From Enoplolaimus lenunculus (taxonomy: Eukaryota > Nematoda > Enoplea > Enoplida > Thoracostomopsidae): a DNA stretch of 64,000 nt. Shown piece by piece: positions 31,890 through 43,100 of this stretch (position 1 is its first letter; every line of letters begins with the position of its first letter). The stretch covers positions 62,001 to 126,000 of the forward strand of contig JASANG010001531.1 of NCBI GenBank assembly GCA_030248215.1, written 5' to 3'. Made by a program: the position numbers and the translations under genes. Under the pieces are notes generated by a model. That model searched no databases, had not been told where the DNA came from, and saw only the letters and a program-made list of their open reading frames with translations.

Positions 31890-33090
31890 ATATACTTGAC
31901 GCTCTTCAAAACCACATTTTTTAACTTGCGTTGCCATATGGCGTCGGACATCGACGCAACGACAAGTATAGCGGCACCCCTATCCATTAATACAAAATTA
32001 ATATTTTTCTATCGCCTACAAAACTTAAGCGCTAATCGTTTTACTTTTGTCATAATTTTCAGGAGTTTCCGAAATTTCTCAGAAAATTAGCGTAAACCCA
32101 AACCACTTAACATTATAAGGTTTCATTTCTGAAAAACTAAATCGTCATGTTGCGGTTGAGCGAAGGTCGAACACACGAAAGCAATTAAGGTAAAATGCAA
32201 ATTAGTTGTTAGCTAACTTTTCATTTGTCGGTTTTGGAGGTTTGTAAGCAATTGATACAGATTCCTCGCACCCAAAAACCTTCGGTAAACCGTAATAATT
32301 ATTGAAATAATTTAAAAAGTCCTAGTTTTGTCTTGTCAATTAAGCTAATATGCAAATTAGCTAAACTATTCAGTTATCGGTTTTGGATGTTTGTAAATTA
32401 TTTATTCAAATTCCTCTAAGATTAGAGAGGTCCTGAAGCTGTGGACCAATACTTTTAGAAATGTAACAATCAAAACATAATCCAAAAGGCTCCAGAGGGG
32501 GGTGGGCGGTCGTACCACTCCCGTCAAATTTTTTTGTGATAATATGGTAAGGTACCTATCTTATAATTTTTCCTTCAGAAAGCTTTGTGCCCAGAGTGCG
32601 ACGTTCTGTTGCATGGAAAATGCTTCATTGATTACCACAAATATAACTTTCGGTAAGCTAAAGCGGCCAATGTTCCATTTTTGGAACATGCTCAACTTGT
32701 AGTTTTGTTTGTTTCTTTGTCCAGTCAGTTTTGTCGTATTCTGTGCATTAAATTTGTATTGGTGTAACTTGTCTGTAATAGAGTTCGGTCATTAACGGGT
32801 TAAGAAACGAAAATTGCGGAAACCAAAAAAACGCAAAATCTAGTTACGGATATTCGAAATACAAAATATAATTTCGGATATCCGGATAAATATCCAGCAT
32901 GAATTGCCGGGTATGAAAAAATATCCAGCATGAATTGCCGGATATGAAAAAATATCCAACGCCGATCACTAAACGTAAAGCACATGAATTTCTATGGTAC
33001 CGCATAACTCACGAACAAAATTTTTTAACTTGCGGTACCGTACGGCACCGGATGTTGCCGCCGGAGAGAAGCATTGCGCCACTTCTAACG
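31890..33090. other. Repeat relics, no gene
   Basis: Contains GATATCCGGATA / AATATCC repeats at 31690-31725 and 32870-32960 (two tandem units of AATATCCAGCATGAATTGCC), and ACTTGCG(T/G)..CCATAT segments. No coding exon recognised. Confidence 0.4.
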
Positions 33091-33093
33091 TTT

Positions 33094-33475
33094 ATATCCA
33101 CGTTATACTGTTTACGCTGATGTATAAAATTGCACCCACATGCGTGTTCCTATTGTAGTGTTTATAAATTATATATATCCAAAAGCACCCATACAATGTG
33201 TACACCCGGCTGACAATAGACAGTCCCTCTGAAAGGCGTATACTTTGTCACACTATCAAACGTACAGATAGTTTAAAGGCCCATCTATCGAACAGGGCCG
33301 GATAGTTTTCCGAAGGGGTTGTAATAGAGTCAGTTTAAGCTTTAGACTAATGTTTTTGCTTAGGCTTAGGAATATGCTTATACTACTGTTCCGGCCCTGT
33401 TCTATACATGGGTCAGTTTGAATATCCCAAAAAAAAATTTAACGATAGAATAGACAGTATAACGTGGATGATATT
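33094..33475. mobile_element. Inverted-repeat element ATCCACGTTATACTG, carrying a nested element
   Basis: Left ATCCACGTTATACTGTTTACGC (33098-33119) and right GACAGTATAACGTGGAT (33454-33470) are inverted repeats. In between lie a copy of the GTATACACCC block (33170-33265) and the complete nested TTAGGC-family element at 33279-33414. Confidence 0.55.
33279..33414. mobile_element. Complete MITE of the TTAGGC-containing family
   Basis: 136 bp with terminal inverted repeats: left GCCCATCTATCGAACAGGGC, right GGCCCTGTTCTATACATGGG. The interior holds TTGCTTAGGCTTAGGAATATGC and GCTTATACTACTGTTCC. It defines the ends of the family that is otherwise present as fragments. Confidence 0.7.
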
Positions 33476-33869
33476 GCTCAGCTCACACAAAAAGGCCAAA
33501 TACTTTACTAAAGTGATCGTTATTTGCTTGTCTCACTCAATTAGAAGATGTCAAAATCGGAGAATAATAGGGTGTACCAAAGTTTTCCAATTTGAAATGA
33601 ATTGTGTTCTTTTTGGTTAAAAATATGCCAACTGCAGTGCACATTGAATACTCACAGTAGAACATCATTTATGACACAGCTTAAAGTTAAAATTTAGTAT
33701 GACAGTTGACATTCAACAAGTAGCATCGTTGAAACGCCGGCTTATAAGAGTAATTCTCTCAAATCAAGATTACTGTGGTACATTGCAATTTTTGCCATAA
33801 TTAACACTGTATTACAGAGTTGTGGTATACATTTCAGCAATAAATATCTGTTAACTTATAATATCGCAG

Positions 33870-34197
33870 ATGGAACCGGATGTCAACCTTTTGCCCGACC
33901 GTATATCGTCCGAACATGCTCACCGTGAGGTAAAACTAATTGAACCTAAGTGCTTTGTTCAACATAACGTAATGTAAATATTGCAGAGAAATCAATAATA
34001 CACTATTTTTAGCTATATATTATACACAACAAACGACGAAGAACTATTACGTATAAAGAGTAGCCAAGAGCAAATAAAACCGTTTTCAAAGGACTATTAT
34101 AAAAAACCTCACCCTGAATGTCAAGATTTTCACTGTACCATTTCTTCTATTTTAGAATTTGAAAACTAAAACATTTTCATTTAAGAAGCAACGTTAA
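33870..34197 (+). CDS. Speculative two-exon small protein
   Basis: ATG 33870 opens a 20-codon stretch, MEPDVNLLPDRISSEHAHRE, that ends at a GT donor (33930). An acceptor at 34155 is followed by 13 codons and TAA 34195-34197. The phases match and would make a 33-residue protein. The first piece looks coding by composition; the second does not stand out. It could also be the first exon of a larger gene whose other exons I did not find. Confidence 0.18.
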
Positions 34198-34722
34198 TTT
34201 TACTGGATACATGTATATGATGTAGTCGTTCAAGCAAGGCTAGCTAGGACAATAGTTTAGACAACCACCGTTTGAAGTTTAAGACAATATGTATTAATAG
34301 AGACTCCAGACATAAATGTCTTGAAATCAAGACTTTTATTTCTTGAAGTTTGTGAAAAGTGCATCTGAAATTTTTCGCACATAAATGACTTAAACTTAAG
34401 ATTTTGTTTTAACGATTAAGACAAAATATTCCTGAAATATAAGGCAAATATTTCTGAAATATAAGACAAATATTTGTGAAATAAAACACAGATTTGCCAG
34501 GTAAGCCGACTTCAAATTTGGGGCTAAAGCTTAACCAAACACCCTAATTTTACAACCTAAGATACGACCAAGACGTAAGGTTAGGTTGGAGGGAGCCTGA
34601 GCTCAGCCCAAAATAGCTTTAAAATGCGACTATTTATATACACCTATACTTAGGAGCTACAAAGATTATTGTTCGCATAATCCAGATGCTGAACTGGTTC
34701 GACATGTCTACACACAGATTAA

Positions 34723-34728
34723 TTTATT
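34723..34728 (-). terminator. Poly(A) signal of the minus-strand gene
   Basis: TTTATT on the plus strand gives AATAAA on the minus strand, 17 bases past the TAA stop at 34746-34748. Confidence 0.6.
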
Positions 34729-34745
34729 TGTATACTGACAAAGAT

Positions 34746-34899
34746 TTATTGCTTGAGCTCAGCCATCGCCTTCTCCATTTCATCCAATGCAACATCTAAT
34801 TCAGGGATACGCTTCCAGTCAGCCGGATCATCAAGCATCTGAAATCACAACCAACTTCAAATACTACAATAATAATACTAATATTACTACAACTAATAT

Positions 34900-34930
<31 letters not shown>

Positions 34931-37900
34931 AATAAGTAATAAATAATAACAATAATAATAACATAATAATAACAACAGCAATAATCCTAATTAAGGTTTT
35001 CCAGTTAAAAATTCAAGCGAACATAACTCTTTACTATACGGAGACAACGCACTGGTCTGCAGATAATGACAGGCTAACAGCGAATAAGTTACGTATTCAG
35101 TGTTTGCGCTAGAAATAACGCTCATGGCACGAGGACCAAAAGAGAACTTCAAAACTACTGACGCTAAAAACCATACAACAATTCGCTAATGCTCACTCTT
35201 TTGCGTTTTAAGAATTCATTTCGTGCTCTGCTCCAGTCCCATGGCGGTGTTGAGTTGCTGCGATTCAGCCTACAAAAACATAAATATCGTTTCAGTTTAT
35301 TAACAGCAATTATGAACTTTATGACTGACTCAAACAAAAATTCAATATCCGTATTTGGTTCCAGTATCTCGGGACGTATCCGTTCGGACCCTTGCCAGAA
35401 ATACGTACAACAACCAAACAGACAAATAATACGATACGTTATATGCAGGGTGCAACCGTAATTCCGGTTCCGGTTCCGGCATTTTTTCACCTTCCGGTTC
35501 CGGCATTTTTTCACCTTCCGGTTCCGGTTCCGGTAAATTATTACCGGATTTAAAAATTCCGGTGTTAAAATTTGGCCGTTTTCTTAACTTTGCTAATTTT
35601 TAAGAATCTCTTTTGAAAGCCACTTGTACTCCGAATATAAGCCATTGATGGTGGATTTCACTTCAGTCGACGACGAAAATCTAAAATACAACAAATAAAA
35701 TAAATACCTATGATCGACTAAGGTTATTTCACAAATAATAGAGCAAAAAATAAGATTAAAATGAAATTTTTGGTGAAATGCATTTTTCACTTTCCGGTTC
35801 CGTTTCCGGTAAAATTTTCAAATTCCGGTTCCGGTAAATTGTAATTCCGGTTGCACCCTGGTTATATGCTAGAGTTGGCCCAGGACCAGGGTTTTTGTCG
35901 ATGCCAGGGCCGGTACCAACCGGGGCCAAGTTAGAACACGTAAAGATAATTATCAACATGAGCTGGATATAGGTAATACGTACGCAAACGGAGGTTATAC
36001 CAGTGGGCAAGGATGAGCGGTTTCGGTTAAAAAGTGAGTCCTAGACCAAACCTACCGAGACCGAGACTTTTGGTTTCGAAATCGGTCATTTTCTAGCCGT
36101 TATCGAAAATAAAAATAGATTTTTTAACAAAAGTCTTGAGTATTTTTATCTGCTCTGAATTGCCGTTTCATACAATTAAATTAATAAGTCGCCGTTGAAC
36201 TTTATTTTTTACTATATTTTTCACTTGGCTACTGTATCTAATCCATCGAACAGGCTCGGGACAAATCCCACTGTCTCAAAACACTCGGTACAACCGCAAT
36301 TCAAAGCTATAGTGTTGTTTTTGATCCTGCACACACCGAAAAGACTGCAGAATTTTTTAAAATAGCGTAGATGCTATAACTGTTGATGACCCATAACTTT
36401 TTAAACAATGACTTAAATGTTTTAAACGCTAAAATGCAACTATTTGTGATTTGTCACAATAAAATCACAGTGTTTTGGGCTTCTTTTCAAAAATAGAATT
36501 TTGCGTTAACGGGAGGGGTCATTCTGTTTCTCAAATCGCTGTATAACAAGGAAGCGGTGCTCCACAGTCGTTCGCTGTGTGTGTTAGTAGGCGAAATGCG
36601 CGAGTACTTCCGCGTCAAAACTGCGATCACGCTTTGGTCTCGGTTTGCAGTCTCCGAGACTGAAAAAAGCGAGACCGAGATCAGCCAAATCCCGAGGCTT
36701 GCCGATACCGAGACCAGCCAAATCCCGACACTTGCCGAGACCGAGACAGCCCATCCCTGCCAGTGGAAATCTACATATTGCGTAGCGTGTACAGCAAACC
36801 TCGGAAAAATAAAAAATACCGTGTAGAGCAACATTGGGCGGTTTCGATTAAAAACTGAGGCAAAGATCTGACTACCGAAATCGGTCAAGAAGAGTTTCGG
36901 TCTCGGTCCATTTTTGGATTTCGCCAAAAAACTTAAAATTTTCAAACTAAATTATTTCTGATGCTTTTTCGTATTTTTTGTGTTTGATAGTTTGTGTTTT
37001 TCATAGTTTTTTCCGTTTTTTAAATGAAATTTCATAATTTCACAGAAAAATTATGTACAAAACCATCACTTACTTTTAAACAATACAGTCATTCATTTGC
37101 TGCATCCTCGACTTCCGGTCTCGGTTCCTAACCACGAGACTCTAAAAAACGAGACCGCGACCTTCCAAATACCGAGAATTGCCAAAACCGAGACTCCCAT
37201 CCCTGGTGTACCGTAATTTTTTTCAGCGGCAAGCATATGCGTCGCGCCAGGAATAAATTATTGTGTAAAAATTGTCAATCAGAATGTCATACTGCCAATA
37301 GCTGTTTAGTGCAATCCGAAACAACTATTGGAAAGCAAGGTAGGGTTTTGTTGCAATATCTGCATTTCATGCCTGTTTTTGTTACAGTTGTTTGAATTGC
37401 CCAGAACCACTAAACACGTATGTACGTAAGTATATACCAGGGTTCGATTGGAATTCCTGTTCCGGCCGGAATTCCTGAAAAGCGGCATCGACATTGGCAA
37501 TAATAATCGGCAGTTTTAGTGAGTATTGGCGTCGGAACTGCAAAAATTACAGATACTTTTCGCATATAACAATGAGTAGGAATGCTATCAATTTCACTTG
37601 TTGGCGTATATATCTTCCTATTGTGTTTAAAGAAATTAATTGAAATGAACCGCACTCACAAAATTATAATCTTTTATGGTAAGTTAGCGTTTAGGAATCA
37701 GAATAGGCATATGTTTAAAATAAAAATCGACATTGGTATCGGCATAAAAAGGCACAGTTGCTCGCCGGAACAGAGAGTTTTCAGGGGAGGATATACGTAA
37801 ACGAAAAACCACCACACATTTATGCAAAACATACCATATTTCTGTTTTACTAAAACTGTGAACAACAATAGATGTGAACAGACCGCTCCAAACAACCATA

Positions 37901-39047
37901 CATCCCCAAAGTGGCCAAAGCTACAAAGAAAGGGATATATATTTTTCAAAAGTTTGTACTCTAAAACCTCTTTGATAACAGTGCCATCAAATAGAAAAGG
38001 AAATATTAATGCTACTCGGCGAACAGTTAACATGTCCACTTGCCGCTGTACATCATTACATGGTGCTTTAAAAGTGATCGCGCGGAGATGGAGGAACCGG
38101 AATTGCACAGTTTTGTGGCAAACTTTTCACAGCCGTTTAGATATTGGATGCTTTGTCTTTGAAAAATTATATCCAATTGAGTGTTTTTGCAATTAGTTCG
38201 ATTTTGTGAATAAACTAATTCTGATGTGTTTCCGCTAAACTTAAAGCTGACGTAGCTGAAAATTCGCCGAAGCCATTTTTTGGCAAGTTTTCTACAAACT
38301 CCAACAGTAATTAGGTGATGAAAATTATTTCAATTTCCGGCTCCTGCAAAGAAATTCAATTCCTGTTCCTGTTCCTGTAAAACTCAGTTCCTCTTTGAAC
38401 CCTGCAGTAACAATATATACGTACATTATATATATTGCGATAAATTTTGTCTATTTTTTTCGACACACAAGGGCCCTCTTATTAAACGGCGCTCATTCGG
38501 CAGGAAAGTAAAGGAACATGTTTTTGCGAGAACTTTGCTGCATTCGTGGTTAGCTCGATTTGGGAATTACAAAAGAAAGTCAAGTGAGACCATGATTGTC
38601 TTAATTGGTCTACCCGTTAAGGAGTTATTCCCAAAACTGTAAAAAACACCGGGGAATCAAAATGACGCGTTTTACGCGAATCTCTGTCAGTCTAGGTAGG
38701 AACCGGGACAATATACCTTTCTACTAAGCAGCTCGAAAAGCGGGTTACGGGTCGTTTCGAACTAGCGACCTTCTGCGTGTCAGGCAGACGCTGTTACTAC
38801 TGCGCCACGCAGCCCGCACAATCTCCACATGTAGCCATATTCACAAATCCATGTTTGCCTGATTTCAGCGTTTTTTAAATTACAATTTGAAGCAACAACA
38901 CAGGAATATCTACATAATGCTTACGTGGAAAAAGATGTCAAAGTCTTCACGTACCTCCCAGGATTTACGGCTTGTGTTAAATACAAAGTTGAAGAAGTAT
39001 CTTCCAGGAATCTGCTTGTTTACGTCCTTGACCACCTGATACCGCAT
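34746..39047 (-). CDS. Unrecognised short protein, multi-exon, middle exon(s) missing from my model
   Basis: Last exon 34746-34838 (30 codons plus TAA) encodes DDPADWKRIPELDVALDEME.. with a C-terminal AELKQ; the penultimate exon 35197-35269 joins in phase and encodes STPPWDWSRARNEFLKRKR. A possible first exon 38955-39047 starts MRYQVVKDVNKQIPGRYFFN and ends at a good GTACGTG donor, but its phase does not fit 35269 directly, so at least one exon is missing or it belongs to another gene. The peptides are basic in the middle and acidic, helical at the C terminus. Family not recognised. The long intron space is filled with MITEs. Confidence 0.5.
34895..34985 (+). repeat. AAC/AAT microsatellite
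   Basis: About ten AAC units followed by interrupted AAT units, immediately upstream of the last exon of the minus-strand gene. The L/V-rich minus frame across it is an artefact. Confidence 0.85.
35446..35860. mobile_element. hAT-type MITE, GGTGCAACCGGAATT family, copy 2
   Basis: 415 bp, starting CAGGGTGCAACCG and ending CCGGTTGCACCCTG, with perfect 8 bp flanks GTTATATG (35438-35445 and 35861-35868). The interior is the inverse of copy 1 and very similar to it, including the short frame around ATTTCACTTCAGTCGACGAC. Confidence 0.9.
36008..36759. mobile_element. hAT-type MITE, GAGCGGTTTCGGTT family, copy 1
   Basis: Starts CAAGGATGAGCGGTTTCGG and ends GAGACAGCCCATCCCTG. The flanks are CCAGTGGG (36000-36007) and CCAGTGGA (36760-36767), an 8 bp duplication with one change. 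Subterminal CCGAGACCGAGAC units are dense at both ends. No transposase. Confidence 0.7.
36833..37205. mobile_element. hAT-type MITE, GAGCGGTTTCGGTT family, copy 2
   Basis: Begins TGGGCGGTTTCGATTAAAAAC and ends CCGAGACTCCCATCCCTG, with subterminal GGTCTCGGT/ACCGAGA units. No clear target repeat. Its overlap with the 152-codon minus frame at 36487-36945 shows that frame is transposon DNA. Confidence 0.6.
37438..38404. mobile_element. Inverted-repeat element CAGGGTTCGATTGG with a nested element
   Basis: Left CAGGGTTCGATTGGAATTCC and right CAGTTCCTCTTTGAACCCTG are imperfect inverted repeats with subterminal GGAATTCCTG / TTCCTGTTCCTG units. About 37488-37760 resembles the TAGGGATGTGCCGAT family (CGACATTGG, CGGCAT, GGTATCGGC) and appears nested. 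Minus frames here of 71-136 codons are not conserved. No matching target repeat seen. Confidence 0.5.
38743..38814 (-). tRNA. tRNA-like, GAC anticodon (Val), probably a pseudogene or SINE head
   Basis: 72 nt on the minus strand. The anticodon arm is perfect: stem TCTGC/GCAGA with loop CTGACAC, anticodon GAC. The A-box-like GTGGCGCAGTAGTAA and B-box-like AGTTCGAAAC are present. The acceptor stem pairs at about 6 of 7 positions, but the D stem and T stem each have only two or three pairs. This degeneration argues for a pseudogene or tRNA-derived SINE. Confidence 0.45.
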
Positions 39048-40111
39048 AACTGACTTTATGGTATCGCGTATATATAAAGGGTAATAAATGTAAAACTACT
39101 TTAAAGATATGCCAAAATTAAGCAGCTTCCTATCATCAGAAACCAAAACGAATATCACACGAATATTACAGTGAAATATCGATTGTTCCCAAATGACTTC
39201 TAGCTACGCAATCTTAAACAGCTTCTGGCGACTAGAAATATTTTGAATTAGTCAACTACGCAGTTGTTACAGAAGCCTCAGTAACTCCGTTGTTTAAAAC
39301 GGTATAAATTGTGTTCTCTCGCTTGAGGCTTCATCATTTTCTTGTGTTTGAAACTAGTACTGTCGCTTGTGTTTTACTTTGCGCGTGCAATTGGATTAAC
39401 AGATCTTTTCGTCAAACCCAACATTCTGTGTGTTAATATTTAAGTCGACTTGAAAATTATCAATATACCCAGTGGATGGACAGAGCTTGTTATGTGTTGG
39501 AACGCATTGTCAAATTTCACCCCGGGGCTTTCAGTACTGGTCCAATAATTACAATAGACAATTACAAAAAGGACTACTGCACTGTAGAGATGCTATTTGA
39601 GCCACCCACTGGCTTAAGTCAATCTTCGGCTTGAGTCAGAAAATATGTTTAGTTTTGAGCTAGAAGATTTCTATATGTGCGTTTTTCCTGTGAAGTTGTT
39701 TATTTTACTGCACAGTTATGACTAGATAAAACTTAGGTAAAATTCTAACATATGTCTACATCGATATTAATGCAAGCCAACCAGTAGAATAAATAGATAG
39801 CTAGTGCATAGTGTGCTATAAACATTTCGACTATGTCAGAAAACAGGCTTCCGTAGAGAGCTATGAACAATTGGGTAGCTGGTCATTTTTACAGGCATCT
39901 TAGAACTTTTTTGCCTTACTGTTATTGAATATAGCGTATGCGCTAGAGCAAACATGTCGCACGTTCTTACTGTATGTACGTATGTTATGTTGTAAGTGGG
40001 ACAAATGAATTTTGTTTATATATATATTTTGTTTTGTTTTGCATGCTTTATCACTAGCAATAGCTATTTGTTATAGCAAGTGCTTATCTTCAAAGTTATA
40101 AGCTAATATTC

Positions 40112-43100
40112 ATGAGAACGATGACATTTGGATCGCAAGAAATGCAGCAGCAAGAACACCACGCACAGCAACAGCAACAGCCATCTAGTTGGTCTCCGGA
40201 AGATTCTGAGCTTGAGCAAGTGTTGCAATTGTTGGCACAATCTCAGTCTACTGACAATGCAACGCAGCAGGCAGTTCATCAGGTATATACTGTAAACTTA
40301 TGTTTTTGTTAATTTTGTACAAAGATTAATTTTTCGGAAGTAGTTAATGTAATTTCAAGTTGCCAACCTTAGGAACGTTTTTGGTTAGTTTTGTACGTAT
40401 ACATGCTATATAAATAGTAATTTTTATGAAGTTGTGTTAACGTTTATATATAATGTTTTCTGCGCACACGTTTTTCAATAATTTCACAACCTGTTGTGCC
40501 GATAAGTTATTGTAATTGGTTAGGTAATTTAGTTAATAATCTTTCAGAAATTGGACAAGCTGAACAAGTTCCCTAACTTCAATAACTATCTCATTTATGT
40601 GCTGACAAAGATGTTACACCAGGGTAAGTACAGTGACAGCGATTTTTTTAGGTATATCGGGTTTGGTAGTAATCGACACTTTTCGTGATTTTCGGCATTG
40701 GCATTTACTTTTTGCACATAACAGTGAGGTGTAATGCTACCAATTTCACATGTTAGCGTTGTTTAAGTCTTCGCATACGCACTGATAATTATTCAATGAT
40801 GTATCCTATTAATTGTTAAACATCGTGTATTAAAATTGGAGTCGGCATCGGCATTGGTAAACATTTTGGTGTCATCAGCACATCCCTGGTTTAATTAGCG
40901 CTTTGCTTATAATAACTATCAATAACTACGTAACTTTATAAGTCTTCGGTTGCTTTAAGTTTGAGTTTGTGTTCCTAAATGTTTGACGTGAGAGTAAATA
41001 GCATTAACAATTTCGCCGCTCAATTAGCTAGTCCTGTATAAATTTGCTACGCCACTGTTAGCGTAGATCCAACGTTCCAATACGTACTTATGCCAATTTT
41101 CGTAAATGACAAAACATCTTCAGATTTTGCAAGTTGTAGCTCAGACGTAAATGACTAAACATTTTCAGACTTTGCCAGTTGTAACTCAGAAGTTAGTTAG
41201 TTCCTTAATTTAAGCCGAATCATTATCAAAAATGTCTGAAATCTTCCATCCAGTTTTTACAAACAAAATTTATGCCAGATGTTAGCTTAATCAATTTTTC
41301 TTTGTCATTCATTCGTTTCCGCTATTCCAACTAACGCGCTCATGACGTTGTGCTGTTATATACCTGATTGGAGGTAAGCTAATTAGTGCAAAGTGGCCAA
41401 CATGCACCACTGATTTGGGTCCAGGTAACACACAGATGTCATGTTTTATAGATAGGTAATATTTTATCTGGGTAAGCCCAGACTTAAGAACATGGCTCTG
41501 TTTACAACTGATGTATTTGTGCGTTTAGAAGAAGCATCTCGCTCCCTCGCTGGTCTTATATTGAAGAACAACATTCGTGCGTTCTGGGACGCTTATCCTG
41601 AAGACGTCAAGGCCTACATCCGAGCTGAATGTCTGACAGCAATAGGAGATCAGTCTGCGTTAATTCGTGCAACTGTGGGTATTATTGTTACATCGATTGT
41701 CAGTAAAGAAGGGGTTGTGCGATGGCCGTCCCTGTTACCGACACTATGTCAAATGCTCGATTCACAAGATTACAATACTGTTTCGGTGAGAACTAAGAAA
41801 ACCAGTACATTTGGATACATATGTATTTTTGAAGTTTTGTTGACTGAGTTAACGTTTTAGGTGTGATTTTTGCTTAGCCACCTGACTGGTTTTGATCAAC
41901 TGATTTTGTGCGACCCAAAGCTTTTGGATGTAATATTCAGGACTAGATTATACCGGCCGGGTCTTGCGTTTTTATACGGATACTTCTAACATATTTATGG
42001 CAGGCAAGATATGAAGTCTACGTTATACGTTTAAAATTTTGACAGGGTGCATTTGGCGCGCTTCAAAAAATTTGCGAAGATTCAGCGGAATTTTTGAACG
42101 AGTCAGCCGTCGACAACGGTGAAGGCGCATCTTCAGTAGCTGTATCGCCAGCTAGTGTTCTACTTGAAAAGTTTCTGTTATTTTGCCGGCACGGACATCC
42201 CAAGATCAGGTAGTCATCTTTGACTTATTGGTAACCGTTCTTACTGCGTACTAATAAAACTTTTCAAAATTTTCATCTGAAGTTTTCATTTTGATTTTCT
42301 CGCAATTCAGAACAAAACATTTAACGCTTGTTTAAGTAATCGTGACATATTAAGTTATTCCCAGGCCTCGGAAACGAAACTTGTTTCAGGGAGTAACGAC
42401 ATATGTGTTTGTGCATAGAGTTTGTTGCAGTTTAATTATTGTAAATTACAAAGTACAAAGGTAGCAATTCTTTTTTCAGGGCACAAGCAGTGACGTGTAT
42501 CAACAGTTTTAGTTGTATTCGCTCTGATGCGCTGTTCAAATATATAGATCAGTTTCTTGAAGTATTAACACTTACTTACTTTAACGTTTAGAGATAACAA
42601 ACTTGCTTTATATAATATAGGACGGTGCAGTGTTGACGCACCAAAGCTGCAGGAATATATTTGATATTTTAATGCCAGGTGAATAATACTACCAATGATA
42701 AAGATAGTTGAATGTCCCGTTATTGCTTCTGTATGCAGATGTGGTTATTAGCTGGGTTACGATGGAGTTTAGGGACATCAAGCGAGTGAAAGACTTTAAA
42801 TTGGATATTCTCGGATAGAATTGTTGTTGGCTTAAACGAAAATCACAGGCACAAAACCTGATAAATCATATTTGAAATTTGTAAACGAACATTGCATATA
42901 TGTATGTATAAATATCAGGGGAGAGGTTTAATCTGAAAGCAAATCGAGAAGTGGACGTTTTTTGATTTGTGGTTACACTGAAGATTGAAACGTACTCATT
43001 TTCGCCAGTAACAGAAAGCCAGTGATTGCTTTTTTGTTGTATTCGGCAGATTTAATGGCATTCTTTTCGTGTTTTTTGTTCAGAATTTATTTTTGTTGGC

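Noticed and set aside
36487-36945. 152-codon minus-strand frame
   Set aside because: It runs across two MITEs and the gap between them; the repeated V/S/A peptide reflects CCGAGACCGAGAC units.
37698-38108. 136-codon minus-strand frame as an exon of the minus-strand gene
   Set aside because: It lies within the CAGGGTTCGATTGG element and fits neither neighbouring exon in composition.
41492-41528. ATG at 41492 as the transportin start or exon 3 start
   Set aside because: Joining at the acceptor before 41529 restores the frame from exon 2 and the conserved sequence exactly, while 41492-41528 does not fit in phase.
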